Shown one piece after another: positions 46,862 to 54,958 of a stretch of 64,000 nt of DNA. A model generated the notes under the pieces. The model was not told the DNA's origin and did not search any database. It saw nothing but the letters and a program-made list of their open reading frames with translations. The position numbers and the translations under genes are program-made. The DNA comes from Caldicoprobacter guelmensis. Its GTDB lineage: Bacteria > Bacillota > Clostridia > Caldicoprobacterales > Caldicoprobacteraceae. Positions within the stretch are counted from its first letter, which is position 1, and each line of letters opens with the position of its first letter. The stretch lies in NCBI RefSeq assembly GCF_016908415.1, contig NZ_JAFBDW010000001.1:372001-436000 (forward strand), written 5' to 3'.

Positions 46862-47248
46862 TTAAACTTCTTTCTTCCAATCATATGGAAGAAGCTGCCC
46901 TATGGTTACCACAACTCCTTCATCAACCATCACCTGGGCATTTAAGTTTTCGTCATGGAGCTGGCTTATGAATTCCCGACAACGGCCGCAGGGAGACATA
47001 ATACGCCCATCCCACCCCACAGCAATCATTTTAAGCACGCGGCTTTCTCCAGCAGTTACCATGGCAGCTGCTGCAGCGTGCTCGGCACAAAATCCCATTG
47101 AACATGCTGTATCGATGCACACGCCCGTATATACCTTTCCGCTTTCCGCAAGGATTGCTGCTCCCACCCCGCCTGCTTCAGCATGATCAGAAAGCTTCCG
47201 GGGATTTACCACCGATTTAGCTATTTGATATAGGTCATTAAAATCCAT
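46862..47248 (-). CDS. Cytidine deaminase-family protein
   Basis: 128 residues. The zinc motifs are CAEHAA (catalytic Glu) and SPCGRCREF, in the tetrameric cytidine/blasticidin-S deaminase arrangement. GFCAEHAAAAAM and the short length fit either cytidine deaminase (pyrimidine salvage) or a blasticidin-S-like deaminase; the latter idea is encouraged by the neighbouring nucleotidyltransferase, but this is speculation. Confidence 0.9.
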   Translation of the reverse strand: MDFNDLYQIAKSVVNPRKLSDHAEAGGVGAAILAESGKVYTGVCIDTACSMGFCAEHAAAAAMVTAGESRVLKMIAVGWDGRIMSPCGRCREFISQLHDENLNAQVMVDEGVVVTIGQLLPYDWKKEV

Positions 47249-47290
47249 CCTTTATCCCCCTTTGCTACAATAAATATTCATCTATTAGTA

Positions 47291-47330
47291 TAAAGCCAGG
47301 CGTAAGTCCAATAAAGTACACCTGGCTTTA
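47291..47330 (-). repeat. Degenerate copy of the lipoprotein-gene terminator
   Basis: 14-bp stem with one mismatch, TAAAGCCAGG (47291-) and CCTGGCTTTA (-47330). It is nearly identical to the terminator at 48726-48765 and is followed by a remnant of the same gene's 3' end. Confidence 0.75.
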
Positions 47331-47344
47331 ACTATTTTTGTTTT

Positions 47345-47404
47345 ATCCAGCAGCTTAACCTTATATCTTTTCTGGAGCTGATACGGATAATTTACAGTCC
47401 CATT
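47345..47404 (-). pseudogene. Remnant of the 3' end of a DUF3221-type lipoprotein gene
   Basis: Read on the minus strand these 60 bases encode NGTVNYPYQLQKRYKVKLLD, alignable with the C-terminus NGAIAESYPAQIHKCYKVKL of the intact lipoprotein at 48778-49128. A stop precedes it and the original stop codon has been lost, so it is a decayed fragment of a second copy. Confidence 0.7.
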
Positions 47405-47506
47405 TCAAGATATTAAATTTTATCACCAGTAGCACCGATAAGGCTTTATAATTATTAAGCCTTGTCTTAAGCCTTATCGGCAAGGATATATAATCCTAAT
47501 CAAAAC

Positions 47507-47984
47507 TTACTTTCCACCACGTAAGTCAATTACGATGACTGAAAATTCTCCTTCTGGCTCCTCCTCAATGATATTTGTGGGAGAAACCAACTCAACTAAA
47601 TCCCTTCCTACTATGCTGGGACTCTCTTTTACGCGCTTTATGAGAGATTCGGGATTGAGGTCCAAAGTCGATATGGCTCCTTTCATCGCTCCCTTAATTC
47701 TGACCTTTCTAGTGAGGGCTCGTGTGTCAACCCCTTCTATAGACCACAAATCCTGACACTTTGATCCCATTTGACTCAACATCCTCTTCATTAATGCCGT
47801 AAATTCCAACTTCAGGATAGGTCATAACAACGATTTGGCCTGTGTACGAAGGGTCTGTGAGCACTTCCTGATAGCCCGTCATCCCCGTGGTGAAGACCAG
47901 CTCGCCAAAAGTCTCACCTTCCGCTCCCAAACTCTGCCCAAATTGAAACGTCCCATCCTCCAAAGCTATAAGCGCCTTTGCCAT
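47507..47984 (-). pseudogene. carA: carA pseudogene (carbamoyl-phosphate synthase small subunit)
   Basis: Two overlapping frames together give the N-terminal domain of CarA. The first (47984 to about 47742) reads MAKALIALEDGTFQFGQSLG to GINEEDVESNGIKVSGFVV. The second continues from about 47740 with IEGVDTRALTRKVRIKGAMK and stops at 47507 after VIVIDLRGGK. At the join about 30 codons that normally lie between these blocks are missing and the frame shifts. The entire C-terminal glutamine amidotransferase domain is absent, so about half of a ~360-residue protein remains. It retains an AGGAGG ribosome site. No carB is adjacent. Confidence 0.88.
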
Positions 47985-48368
47985 GGCATATTTCCTCCTT
48001 CATTTGGATATTAAGGTGCCTTTTATTATCTTTTCTCCAATGTTTCTTTCATTTTTCTCAATAAATCAGTAACACCACCTGTTAAATAATTGTATAACAA
48101 CAAGCTACCTGAATACTTGCATTTTGTAAACTGCAATATCCACTCAGCTTTTCTTTTATTCCTCCCAATGTTTGTGGCTGAAGATTCCCTTAACAGTGGA
48201 CTCTTCATCTTCAACCAACAATCAAAAGTTGCAATTATTATAAAGCATGTTTTTCAGAATATCAATAACTATTTTGTTTGAAGTGTATCAGTATAGAATC
48301 AGTGGTACTTTTGCAGTTACATATTATCTGGAATAAATCGATGGGTTTTACATAAAAATACCTTTTGA
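47985..48368. other. Region without a convincing gene
   Basis: 384 bases between the carA pseudogene and the transposase fragment. A 62-codon minus-strand frame (48026-48214) has no recognised similarity and is probably chance or another remnant. Nothing else was recognised. Confidence 0.5.
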
Positions 48369-48700
48369 TTATCCCACAAAAAGTATCGGTTCTAAATAAA
48401 ATTTCTTAAACCTATTGTCGAAAAACAACCAAACCAATGAACACAAATATAAAAATGAGTATAAAAAAGAAGGAGTTAATCTGTTCTTCCGATCCTTCTT
48501 TATCCATTTCAATAAACTCTTGAAATTCATGGCTGCTATCTTAAACCCAAACCACAATTTTGAACGCAATAATCCCCTTACCGGCATAAAGTCCACTTTG
48601 TATTTCCTCTTCACTACTGATGGTATACCCTCTATCCTGGCTCTTTGACTCGCTATTCTTATGTACTCTTCTGTCCCCATCTTCACTCGCAACAAGCTCA
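48369..48700 (-). pseudogene. C-terminal fragment of a DDE transposase (IS1182/IS5-like)
   Basis: The minus frame contains SQRARIEGIPSVVKRKYKVD and VRGLLRSKLWFGFKIAAMNF, the C-terminal signature of DDE transposases, with the catalytic Glu in RARIEG. The N-terminal DDE domain is missing. The frame's nominal start at 48752 lies in the unrelated terminator of the lipoprotein gene, so the true homology begins at about 48680-48700. The exact IS family is uncertain. Confidence 0.65.
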
Positions 48701-48725
48701 ACCGAAAAATATTTGTTCTATAGTA

Positions 48726-48765
48726 TAAAGCCAGGTGTAAGTTCAGCAACATACACCTGGCTTTA
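48726..48765 (-). terminator. Hairpin terminator of the DUF3221 lipoprotein gene
   Basis: Perfect 14-bp stem, TAAAGCCAGGTGTA (48726-48739) with TACACCTGGCTTTA (48752-48765), just after the lipoprotein stop. A mutated copy occurs at 47291-47330. Confidence 0.75.
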
Positions 48766-48777
48766 GCCTAACCCATG

Positions 48778-49128
48778 TTAGTCCATCAACTTAACCTTAT
48801 AACATTTATGTATTTGTGCAGGATAGCTTTCTGCTATAGCTCCATTATAGAATACTTGAACCTTGTCCCCCGCTTTTATCTGGCTAACCTCTATCTCTTT
48901 GCCTTGAGAATCAACCAACTTCACATCATCATTTATATACACCACAATCTTGTCGGCTGAGCTAAGTTCTCTGGAGCCTTCCACAGGCTGTACCAGCAGG
49001 CTTGACTGATTATTCTCAAGGACATCAGCATTGAAGCTTGCCTCATCCCTGTTGCCAGCACTGCCGCAGGACGATAAAACAAGCAATATTATTGATAACA
49101 ATACAAAAAACAAACTGCTCCTTTTCAT
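48778..49128 (-). CDS. Small lipoprotein with DUF3221 domain
   Basis: 116 residues. The lipobox is LLVLSSCGS (Cys at about 21), so the protein is anchored outside the membrane. The remainder is a small beta-barrel-like DUF3221 domain (SSLLVQPVEG, KAGDKVQVFYNGAIAESYPA). Function unknown. GGAGGAGG lies before the ATG. A decayed copy of its 3' end lies 1.4 kb downstream. Confidence 0.85.
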   Translation of the reverse strand: MKRSSLFFVLLSIILLVLSSCGSAGNRDEASFNADVLENNQSSLLVQPVEGSRELSSADKIVVYINDDVKLVDSQGKEIEVSQIKAGDKVQVFYNGAIAESYPAQIHKCYKVKLMD

Positions 49129-49317
49129 GATAAAACCTCCTCCATAAAATAGCTTCGATAAATTAGACGTGGCCTAAATAAATTTGTTGCATTGAGCATT
49201 CGTCAAATAATGGTTTCCATCTATAGGAACGGATTTCCAAGATAACCATACTTAAGTTTCATAATCACTGTGAAGAAATCTTTTACCTCTGCCATTTGAT
49301 TTTCTATTATATAAATA

Positions 49318-49347
49318 AGCCTTCCTGCCATTACTGGCAAGAAGGCT
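49318..49347 (-). terminator. Terminator of the MerR/TipAS gene
   Basis: 12-bp stem (49318-49329 with 49336-49347), minus-strand sequence AGCCTTCTTGCC/GGCAGGAAGGCT with one G-T pair, followed by TATTTATAT. Confidence 0.8.
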
Positions 49348-49363
49348 GTGCGGCTCAACAGGC

Positions 49364-50128
49364 TTACTCCTTAATTCCGGTATATATCCTCATAGCATCG
49401 CGCAGAAATTCTGCACACCCTGGAGCAATTTTATCGTAGTATGCTTTAAATCTCTCATCTTGGACGTACATCTGCACCAGCGCCATATGTGCCTCTTTGG
49501 AGTAGCTGCTCCAGAAGTACATGAGCCATTTTTTGTGAAGCTCACATGCCCTTTGAGCTAGTTCACCGGCAGGGTCCCCTGTATCAAACGCCAGTTTTAG
49601 TGTCTCATTGAGTTCGCTTGACAGTTTCTCTAAAGCAACATACTCTTCTTCAGTCATATTCTTCAGCTTTTTATATGAAGAATCAACCGCCTCGTCTCCA
49701 TACTTCTCCCTTATTTCTTTACCATATTTCAGCTCGTTTTCTTCAATCATTTTTTGTTTAAACCCTTCAAATTTTTCTTTATCTGTCATAATTACCCTCC
49801 CTTCCAACATCGCTATGGTTTTTTCAACATTGGCTATCAACTTTTCCAAACGCTTCTTCTCGTCAAGGAGTTTGGCACGGTATTCCTTTAGGGCCTCAAC
49901 CCTATTAAATGATGGAGAAGTTAGAATTTCTTTTATATCATTAAGGCTCACACCAAGTTCTCTATAAAACAAAATTTGCTGTAGCTTATCGACTTCTGCC
50001 TCCCCGTATATGCGATACCCTGATGAATTTACTCTAGCCGGCTTGAGAAGCCCAATTTCATCATAGTATCTAAGGGCCCGCGTTGTTATCCCTGCTAATT
50101 TTGCCAATTCATGTATCGTGTACTCCAT
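49364..50128 (-). CDS. MerR-family regulator with TipAS drug-binding domain
   Basis: 254 residues from the ATG at 50128. The MerR winged helix is EYTIHELAKLAGITTRALRY at the N-terminus, followed by a long coiled coil (about 70-110) and a TipAS domain (about 130-250; AHMALVQMYVQDERFKAYYD). TipA-type proteins bind thiopeptides or other hydrophobic ligands and activate their own promoter. The GTG at 50146 is rejected because the predicted transcription start is at about the same place; the ATG has GGAGG 6 bases upstream. The self-promoter has the expected 19-base spacer. Confidence 0.93.
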   Translation of the reverse strand: MEYTIHELAKLAGITTRALRYYDEIGLLKPARVNSSGYRIYGEAEVDKLQQILFYRELGVSLNDIKEILTSPSFNRVEALKEYRAKLLDEKKRLEKLIANVEKTIAMLEGRVIMTDKEKFEGFKQKMIEENELKYGKEIREKYGDEAVDSSYKKLKNMTEEEYVALEKLSSELNETLKLAFDTGDPAGELAQRACELHKKWLMYFWSSYSKEAHMALVQMYVQDERFKAYYDKIAPGCAEFLRDAMRIYTGIKE

Positions 50129-50150
50129 ACCATCCCTCCTTGACACCCGT

Positions 50151-50181
50151 ATTATAAACCTTTACGTTACGTCAATGTCAA
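50151..50181 (-). promoter_or_regulatory. MerR-type promoter with 19-base spacer
   Basis: TTGACA (50181-50176) and TATAAT (50156-50151) on the minus strand are separated by 19 bases, the over-long spacing that MerR proteins correct. The spacer contains the near-palindrome TTGACGTAACGTAAA, the likely operator of the regulator encoded just downstream. Confidence 0.85.
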
Positions 50182-50400
50182 CACAAAAAAATAACAATTT
50201 TTTAGAATCGTATTTAGCTGTTAAAACGCAATCCTTAATTTACAGGATATAATTGATTCCTATACTTAACAATTACAATCACTAATTTTTCCAGATTTAC
50301 ATCGGTATTTTACTACAACAGGCTGTATTGTAACATAAGTGTTTATAGGTAGAAAATCCAAATTAACAAACCAGCAACAAATCACTGCCATAAAAAACTA

Positions 50401-51093
50401 TTATTCAATAAAATAATCGACAATGCCGCAGTATATTGCCCAGGCCACTTGCTCCTGGTACTCGTCAGTTCTGAGCAGCCTCTCCTCCTGAGGATTTGAC
50501 AGGAAGCCGCACTCCACCACAACGCTGGGAGCTTGCCCCGCTTTTAGTATGAGAAGATCATTTACCGCCTTAATCTGCCTTGTATTGCCGCGGTTTAAAA
50601 CTTTTATAAGCTGGGTTTGGATGCACTGCGCCAGCCTCTTCCCTTCCTCGCTTCCAGACATGTAGAAGGTCTGTGCACCATAATACTTTGACTGCCGAAA
50701 CTTGTTAAGGTGTATGCTGACAACTATATCGGCATTGCTGTTTCTTATAATCTCAACCCGCCTTTGCATGTCCTCCCTCTTGTTTCTTCCCAGAGCCTCA
50801 TCGGTTTGACGGGTCATTATGACCGTGGCCCCCTGATTTTCCAGATGTTTTTTAAGCTTCTTGGCTATGAGCAGATTGATCCTATCCTCCCGGGTACCGC
50901 TATTGCTAACAGCTCCCGGGTCAAAGCCGCCATGCCCCGCATCTATCACAATTACCTTTTTGCTGACCGGTGAGGCAAGGGTAAGGATTGCGCTGTCCTC
51001 TTTGGACTTCAATGCAAATAATAAAAAAAGTATCAAACCCAGTAAAACCCAAAATACTATAAGCCATTTCTTTGTTATGAATATAACCCTCAT
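50401..51093 (-). CDS. cwlD: N-acetylmuramoyl-L-alanine amidase CwlD
   Basis: 230 residues. One N-terminal membrane helix (about 8-26) precedes an Amidase_3 domain: zinc ligands in IDAGHGGFDPGA and in SIHLNKF, catalytic Glu in VVVECGFLSNPQEE. The short length with a single anchor fits CwlD, which strips peptide stems during muramic-delta-lactam formation in the spore cortex, a sign of sporulation. The ATG at 51093 is chosen because the ribosome site CTGGAGG lies 10 bases upstream; that site is inside a terminator-like hairpin. Confidence 0.9.
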   Translation of the reverse strand: MRVIFITKKWLIVFWVLLGLILFLLFALKSKEDSAILTLASPVSKKVIVIDAGHGGFDPGAVSNSGTREDRINLLIAKKLKKHLENQGATVIMTRQTDEALGRNKREDMQRRVEIIRNSNADIVVSIHLNKFRQSKYYGAQTFYMSGSEEGKRLAQCIQTQLIKVLNRGNTRQIKAVNDLLILKAGQAPSVVVECGFLSNPQEERLLRTDEYQEQVAWAIYCGIVDYFIE

Positions 51094-51098
51094 AAGAT

Positions 51099-51144
51099 AA
51101 AAAACCTCCAGCAAAATCTTCCTGTAAAAGGATATTGCTGGAGG
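51099..51144 (-). terminator. Terminator-like hairpin containing the cwlD ribosome site
   Basis: On the minus strand CCTCCAGCAA (51144-51135) pairs perfectly with TTGCTGGAGG (51114-51105), with a further TCCT/AGGA pair inside, then TTTTTT (51104-51099). The 3' arm is the Shine-Dalgarno sequence of cwlD. It can end transcription from the FAH gene and also hide the cwlD ribosome site in read-through mRNA. Confidence 0.75.
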
Positions 51145-51324
51145 TGTTTGTCCTATTCGCTTAAAAAGTCAATTCGGTAGCCAAACTTACAGTTTACACC
51201 GTAAGCAACGAGATTAATTTTACTTGATTTTACTGGAATATTTTAGTAAGAATAATATTATGATTTTACCTGAATAATTAAAATCACATAGTCCCTTCTA
51301 GATGTCAATCCCCTTATCTAACTC

Positions 51325-52215
51325 CTATTTCACAAATCTATTCTCTATATAACCTATCTTCTCAATCTCAATTCTCACCACATCGCCGGGTTTCAAAAAC
51401 CTGGGTGGGTCAAACCCCATACCCACCCCTGCCGGCGTCCCTGTGGCCAGTATGTCTCCTGGTTCCAGCGTCAGGCCCTGTGAAAGTATGCTTATAAGCT
51501 TTGGAATGCTAAATATCATATTGCGAGTGTTTGAGCTTTGGCGCAGCTCCCCATTTACCTTGCTGGATATATTGAGCTCAACCGGGTCACCGATCTCGTC
51601 TTTGGTCACAATCCAGGGACCCATGGGGCAAAATCCATCCAGGCTCTTGCCCTTGAACCACTGGTTATGATTTCTCTGCAGGTCCCTTGCCGTCACGTCG
51701 TTGAGGATGGTATATCCGAAAACGTAATCCATCGCCTCTTCCTCAGGTATGTTGATACCCCTCTTGCCTATAATCACCGCCAGCTCTGCCTCATAGTCCA
51801 CCTGCGATGTAACATTGGAGTGCAGTGAAATTTCGGCAAACGGCCCGGTGACGGTATGTGTGGCTTTGGTAAAATACTGCGGATACTTCGTATTAAGCCC
51901 CGATATATTTCTATCCTTGTTTAGCTCTTCGATATGATCCAGATAATTCTTTCCTACGCAGAATATGTTGCGCGCTGGGTTAGGAATGGGAGCTAGCAAT
52001 TCAACATCGTCTAAGCTGAGCCATTGATCGCTCGGCAAAGGCGCTTCAGGCAACAACATTTTGCCATCCGAAGCACCTGATAACCGTATAAACTCAAGGA
52101 GGGTTAGCGGTGCTCTATCATCAAGCCATAATAGAGCAGGACAGATAAGTCCCAACTCAGGCCTTACAATGCCCCAATCTTCTTTGTCCCCTACTATAAA
52201 AGTTGCCAGATACAT
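51325..52215 (-). CDS. Fumarylacetoacetate hydrolase-family protein
   Basis: 296 residues. The C-terminal FAH domain (about 80-296) has FCVGKNYLDHIEELN, DYEAELAVIIGKRG (metal-binding Glu residues) and TGTPAGVGMGFDPPRFLKPG. Family members hydrolyse or decarboxylate/isomerise acylpyruvate-type compounds such as 2-hydroxyhepta-2,4-dienedioate; the exact substrate is not evident. AAGGAAG precedes the ATG. Apparently monocistronic. Confidence 0.88.
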   Translation of the reverse strand: MYLATFIVGDKEDWGIVRPELGLICPALLWLDDRAPLTLLEFIRLSGASDGKMLLPEAPLPSDQWLSLDDVELLAPIPNPARNIFCVGKNYLDHIEELNKDRNISGLNTKYPQYFTKATHTVTGPFAEISLHSNVTSQVDYEAELAVIIGKRGINIPEEEAMDYVFGYTILNDVTARDLQRNHNQWFKGKSLDGFCPMGPWIVTKDEIGDPVELNISSKVNGELRQSSNTRNMIFSIPKLISILSQGLTLEPGDILATGTPAGVGMGFDPPRFLKPGDVVRIEIEKIGYIENRFVK

Positions 52216-52596
52216 TGCAACACTTCCTTTACTCTATTATTTTTGGACAACCAAGTCCTTATTAAGACATAAATGCCCAGCGGTATATGAGGTGACAGCT
52301 TTATTAAAGGATGCACATCTGAATAAAAAAACCCGTCACCGGTTCAATAAATGTTATTATACCCCACGTAATACCAGTAATACAAACCTCTCATTGTCGC
52401 TCAAAACATTTCTCATTTATAAACTCTCCCCTAGTATACCTCTCTTAAGAAAATTCCATCTCAATATAAATATTCGCTCTGAAACAAAATATAGCATTAC
52501 ATAAACATTATACTTATGCCTTCCTCTTTTTGTCAATCAAATAGCCGATAAATCATCTAACTTTTAAAGTCTTCAAAATAACCTTGAAAATGCCTA
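52216..52596. other. Intergenic region upstream of the FAH gene
   Basis: About 380 AT-rich bases between the FAH start and the riboswitch promoter. The FAH promoter must be here. An interrupted palindrome near ACCCGTCACCGGTTC (about 52333) is visible; nothing else was recognised. Confidence 0.45.
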
Positions 52597-52625
52597 TTGA
52601 CTTGTCCATTCAACAATTGTAGAAT
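52597..52625 (+). promoter_or_regulatory. Promoter of the cobalamin-uptake operon
   Basis: TTGACT (52597-52602), 17-base spacer, TAGAAT (52620-52625), starting transcription about 10-20 bases before the cobalamin riboswitch. Confidence 0.8.
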
Positions 52626-52642
52626 TTTATATGTAAAACTGC

Positions 52643-52830
52643 ATAGGTGGTTTGAGTCTTATGGTCCGAAGAGGTTAAAAGGGAAAGCGGTGAAAATCCG
52701 CTGCAGCCCCCGCTACTGTGAGCGAGGATGAAGCCCTGATACGCCACTGTCCCCTTTTAGTTAAAGCGGGGATGGGAAGGCTGGGTGGAAGATGAATCGC
52801 GAGCCAGGAGACCTGCCATAAGACGACGAC
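52643..52830 (+). ncRNA. Cobalamin riboswitch
   Basis: Aptamer of the B12-element class. It shows the conserved block GGGAAAGCGGTGAAAATCCG (52681-52700) followed by CTGCAGCCCCCGCTACTGTG, then GCCACTGTCCCC, GGGAAGGCTGGGTGGAAGAT, and the B12 box GAGCCAGGAGACCTGCC (52801-52817). Adenosylcobalamin binding is expected to shut off the downstream transport genes. It is placed 20-370 bases after a good promoter and before btuF, the standard location. Confidence 0.96.
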
Positions 52831-52955
52831 ACTGCGCCTTCGGAGGGAAGGTGGAGCAGTATTTTTGTGCCCGGGTTTAAAGCCCGGGAGAAGTCTATAT
52901 TTTTATATCTTTGTGCCCAAAAGGCCTACCTCCGTAAGGGAGGAGGCCTTTTTTT
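52831..52955 (+). terminator. Expression platform: three tandem hairpins including a terminator
   Basis: First hairpin 52831-52860 (ACTGC...GCAGT with CCTTC/GAAGG inside) is followed by ATTTTT. The second is CCCGGG/CCCGGG (52870-52888). The third, 52919-52955, is a strong terminator (AAAAGGCCTACCTCC/GGAGGAGGCCTTTT) ending in seven Ts, 36 bases before the btuF start. Confidence 0.85.
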
Positions 52956-52990
52956 GATATAAAAACCTTAAACCGAGGAGGATGATTTTT

Positions 52991-53959
52991 ATGAAGAGCT
53001 TTAAAGGCATATTGGCTTTGATGCTGGTAATTTTGCTCGCTTTAGGTGCTGTAGCTTGCTCAAGTGATAAGAAAGATGACAAAAAGCTACAAGGCATTGG
53101 AAACAATGAAAGTGCATCTCAAGATGCAGGTGCGGTACAGTTTCCTTTCAAGTTTACCGACTTTTTAGGCAGGGAAGTAACTGTTGAAAAGGAGCCTCAA
53201 AGGATAGTGTCGCTGGCGCCTTCCATAACCGAACTCATCTATGCTTTGGGAGCAGGTGACAAGGTGGTAGGCGTCACGTCATTTGATAATTATCCCCCAG
53301 AAGTGCAAAACGTGCCTAAGGTAGGCGATTTTAATGCTCCAAACGTAGAGGCCATCATCGCGCAAAAGCCCGACATAATACTTGCCTCTTCCCTATCGGG
53401 CAAGGACAAGATGGAGTCGCTACAGCAGTCCACCGGCATTCCCGTGGCAGTGCTGGAAGCAAAAAATATCCAGCAGATATATGAGTCGATCGAGCTAATC
53501 AGCAAGCTCACAGGCACCCAGGACAAGGGACAACAGGTTATAAAGGAGATGCAGGATAAAATTCATGAAATAAGCAGCAAGACAAAGGATTTGCCCAAAG
53601 TAAAGGTGTTTTATCTGCTGGACATAAACGGCAACTGGACGGCAGGTAAAGGGTCGTTTATCGATGAGCTTATAACCCTTGCCGGGGGAGAGAACATAGC
53701 GGCCGACGCAGGTGCAGAATGGGTACAATACAGTTTAGAGGAGCTGGTCAAGAAAAATCCAGATGTTATAATAATGAGTGCATATGCCGGGAAAATAGAT
53801 GATGTAAAAAATGCACAAGGCTACAAAGACACCAATGCCGTAAAAAATGGCAAGGTGTACATGATCAGCAACGATGACATCGTGTCCAGGGCTTCCAACA
53901 GGATCGTTCTGGGTTTAGAAGAGATTGCCAAGATACTGCATCCGGAGGTTTTAAAGTAA
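52991..53959 (+). CDS. btuF: Cobalamin/corrinoid ABC transporter substrate-binding lipoprotein
   Basis: 322 residues from the ATG at 52991 (GAGGAGG 9 bases upstream; an ATG at 52982 abuts that site). The lipobox is LALGAVACS (Cys at about 23). The class III binding fold has PQRIVSLAPSITELIYALGA and NVEAIIAQKPDIILAS in the N-lobe. It captures corrinoids outside the membrane. The riboswitch upstream makes cobalamin specificity likely over iron-siderophore. Confidence 0.93.
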   Translation: MKSFKGILALMLVILLALGAVACSSDKKDDKKLQGIGNNESASQDAGAVQFPFKFTDFLGREVTVEKEPQRIVSLAPSITELIYALGAGDKVVGVTSFDNYPPEVQNVPKVGDFNAPNVEAIIAQKPDIILASSLSGKDKMESLQQSTGIPVAVLEAKNIQQIYESIELISKLTGTQDKGQQVIKEMQDKIHEISSKTKDLPKVKVFYLLDINGNWTAGKGSFIDELITLAGGENIAADAGAEWVQYSLEELVKKNPDVIIMSAYAGKIDDVKNAQGYKDTNAVKNGKVYMISNDDIVSRASNRIVLGLEEIAKILHPEVLK

Positions 53960-53960
53960 G

Positions 53961-54953
53961 GTGAAGCTGAAAACTAGCGCATATTTTTTAATAGCATTCC
54001 TGGCGTTCGTTATGGGAGCTGTATTTTCAATTTGGGCAGGGGCAGTCGATATGTCCCTGCACAATATTTTAAATGCATTTATGGGCAAGGGCGATGAGAC
54101 TTCTAGGATAATAATACTCGACCTGAGGCTTCCCAGGTTGATTGAGGCAGCAGTGGTGGGCATGGGCCTTTCTGTGGCGGGCACTTTTTTTCAGGGGCTA
54201 CTGAGAAATCCCATGGCTGACCCATATATACTGGGGATATCCTCGGGTGCCGCCCTTGGGGCCACCATAGCCACAGTGCTGGGATTAGGGATATTGGGAC
54301 TCAATGCCATGGCATTCGTGGCATCGCTTATAACCGTGGTTTTCGTATACACCATATCCAAAGTAAGTGAACGAATATCCATGACCACCATGCTCCTGTC
54401 AGGAATTGCGATAAGTACCTTTATGTCGGCTATCATATCCCTTATGATGCTGCTCAACCACAACGAGCTGGCCAGGATAATCTTTTGGACCATGGGTGGC
54501 TTCAGCCTTGTAAGCTGGAAAGACGTGATGTTTTCGACACCGGTAATAGCCATTGGCTCTTTGGCCTTATATACTTTTGCAAGGGATTTAAACGTCATAT
54601 TGACCGGAGAAGAGGTGGCCGAGCATCTGGGGGTCAACACAGAACTGGTCAAAAAGGCGGTGCTGGCATTAGGTTCCCTGATAACCGCCACCGCTGTGTC
54701 GGTTGGAGGGGTCATAGGGTTTGTTGGCCTCATCGTACCCCACATATCCCGGTTGATAGTAGGGCCTGATAACAGGGTGCTAGTGCCCTTTAGCGCCATA
54801 ATGGGAGCAACCTTTTTACTCTTTGCCGATGTGGTGGCAAGGGTTATATTGAAGCCGGCAGAGGTGCCCATAGGCATAATTACGGCAGCCTTGGGAGGCC
54901 CTTTTTTCCTCTATTTGCTGGTGAAGACCAGACGAAAAGGCAAAGGAATGTGA
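53961..54953 (+). CDS. btuC: Cobalamin ABC transporter permease (FecCD/BtuC family)
   Basis: 330 residues, about ten membrane helices. Family motifs are LRLPRLIEAAVVGMGLSVAG, LLRNPMADPYILGISSGAAL, and GVIGFVGLIVPHISRLIVGP. The start is GTG, one base after the btuF stop, with GGAGG 10 bases upstream. With BtuF and BtuD it forms the complete importer. Confidence 0.94.
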   Translation: MKLKTSAYFLIAFLAFVMGAVFSIWAGAVDMSLHNILNAFMGKGDETSRIIILDLRLPRLIEAAVVGMGLSVAGTFFQGLLRNPMADPYILGISSGAALGATIATVLGLGILGLNAMAFVASLITVVFVYTISKVSERISMTTMLLSGIAISTFMSAIISLMMLLNHNELARIIFWTMGGFSLVSWKDVMFSTPVIAIGSLALYTFARDLNVILTGEEVAEHLGVNTELVKKAVLALGSLITATAVSVGGVIGFVGLIVPHISRLIVGPDNRVLVPFSAIMGATFLLFADVVARVILKPAEVPIGIITAALGGPFFLYLLVKTRRKGKGM

Positions 54954-54958
54954 TACCC

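Noticed and set aside
48026..48214. 62-codon minus-strand frame upstream of the carA pseudogene
   Set aside because: No recognised family and no clear ribosome site, in a region of gene debris; kept only as part of an unassigned interval.
53951..54877. Long minus-strand frames opposite btuC (77 and 228 codons)
   Set aside because: They are shadows of the btuC coding sequence; btuC has full family motifs and operon context, while the reverse frames have none.
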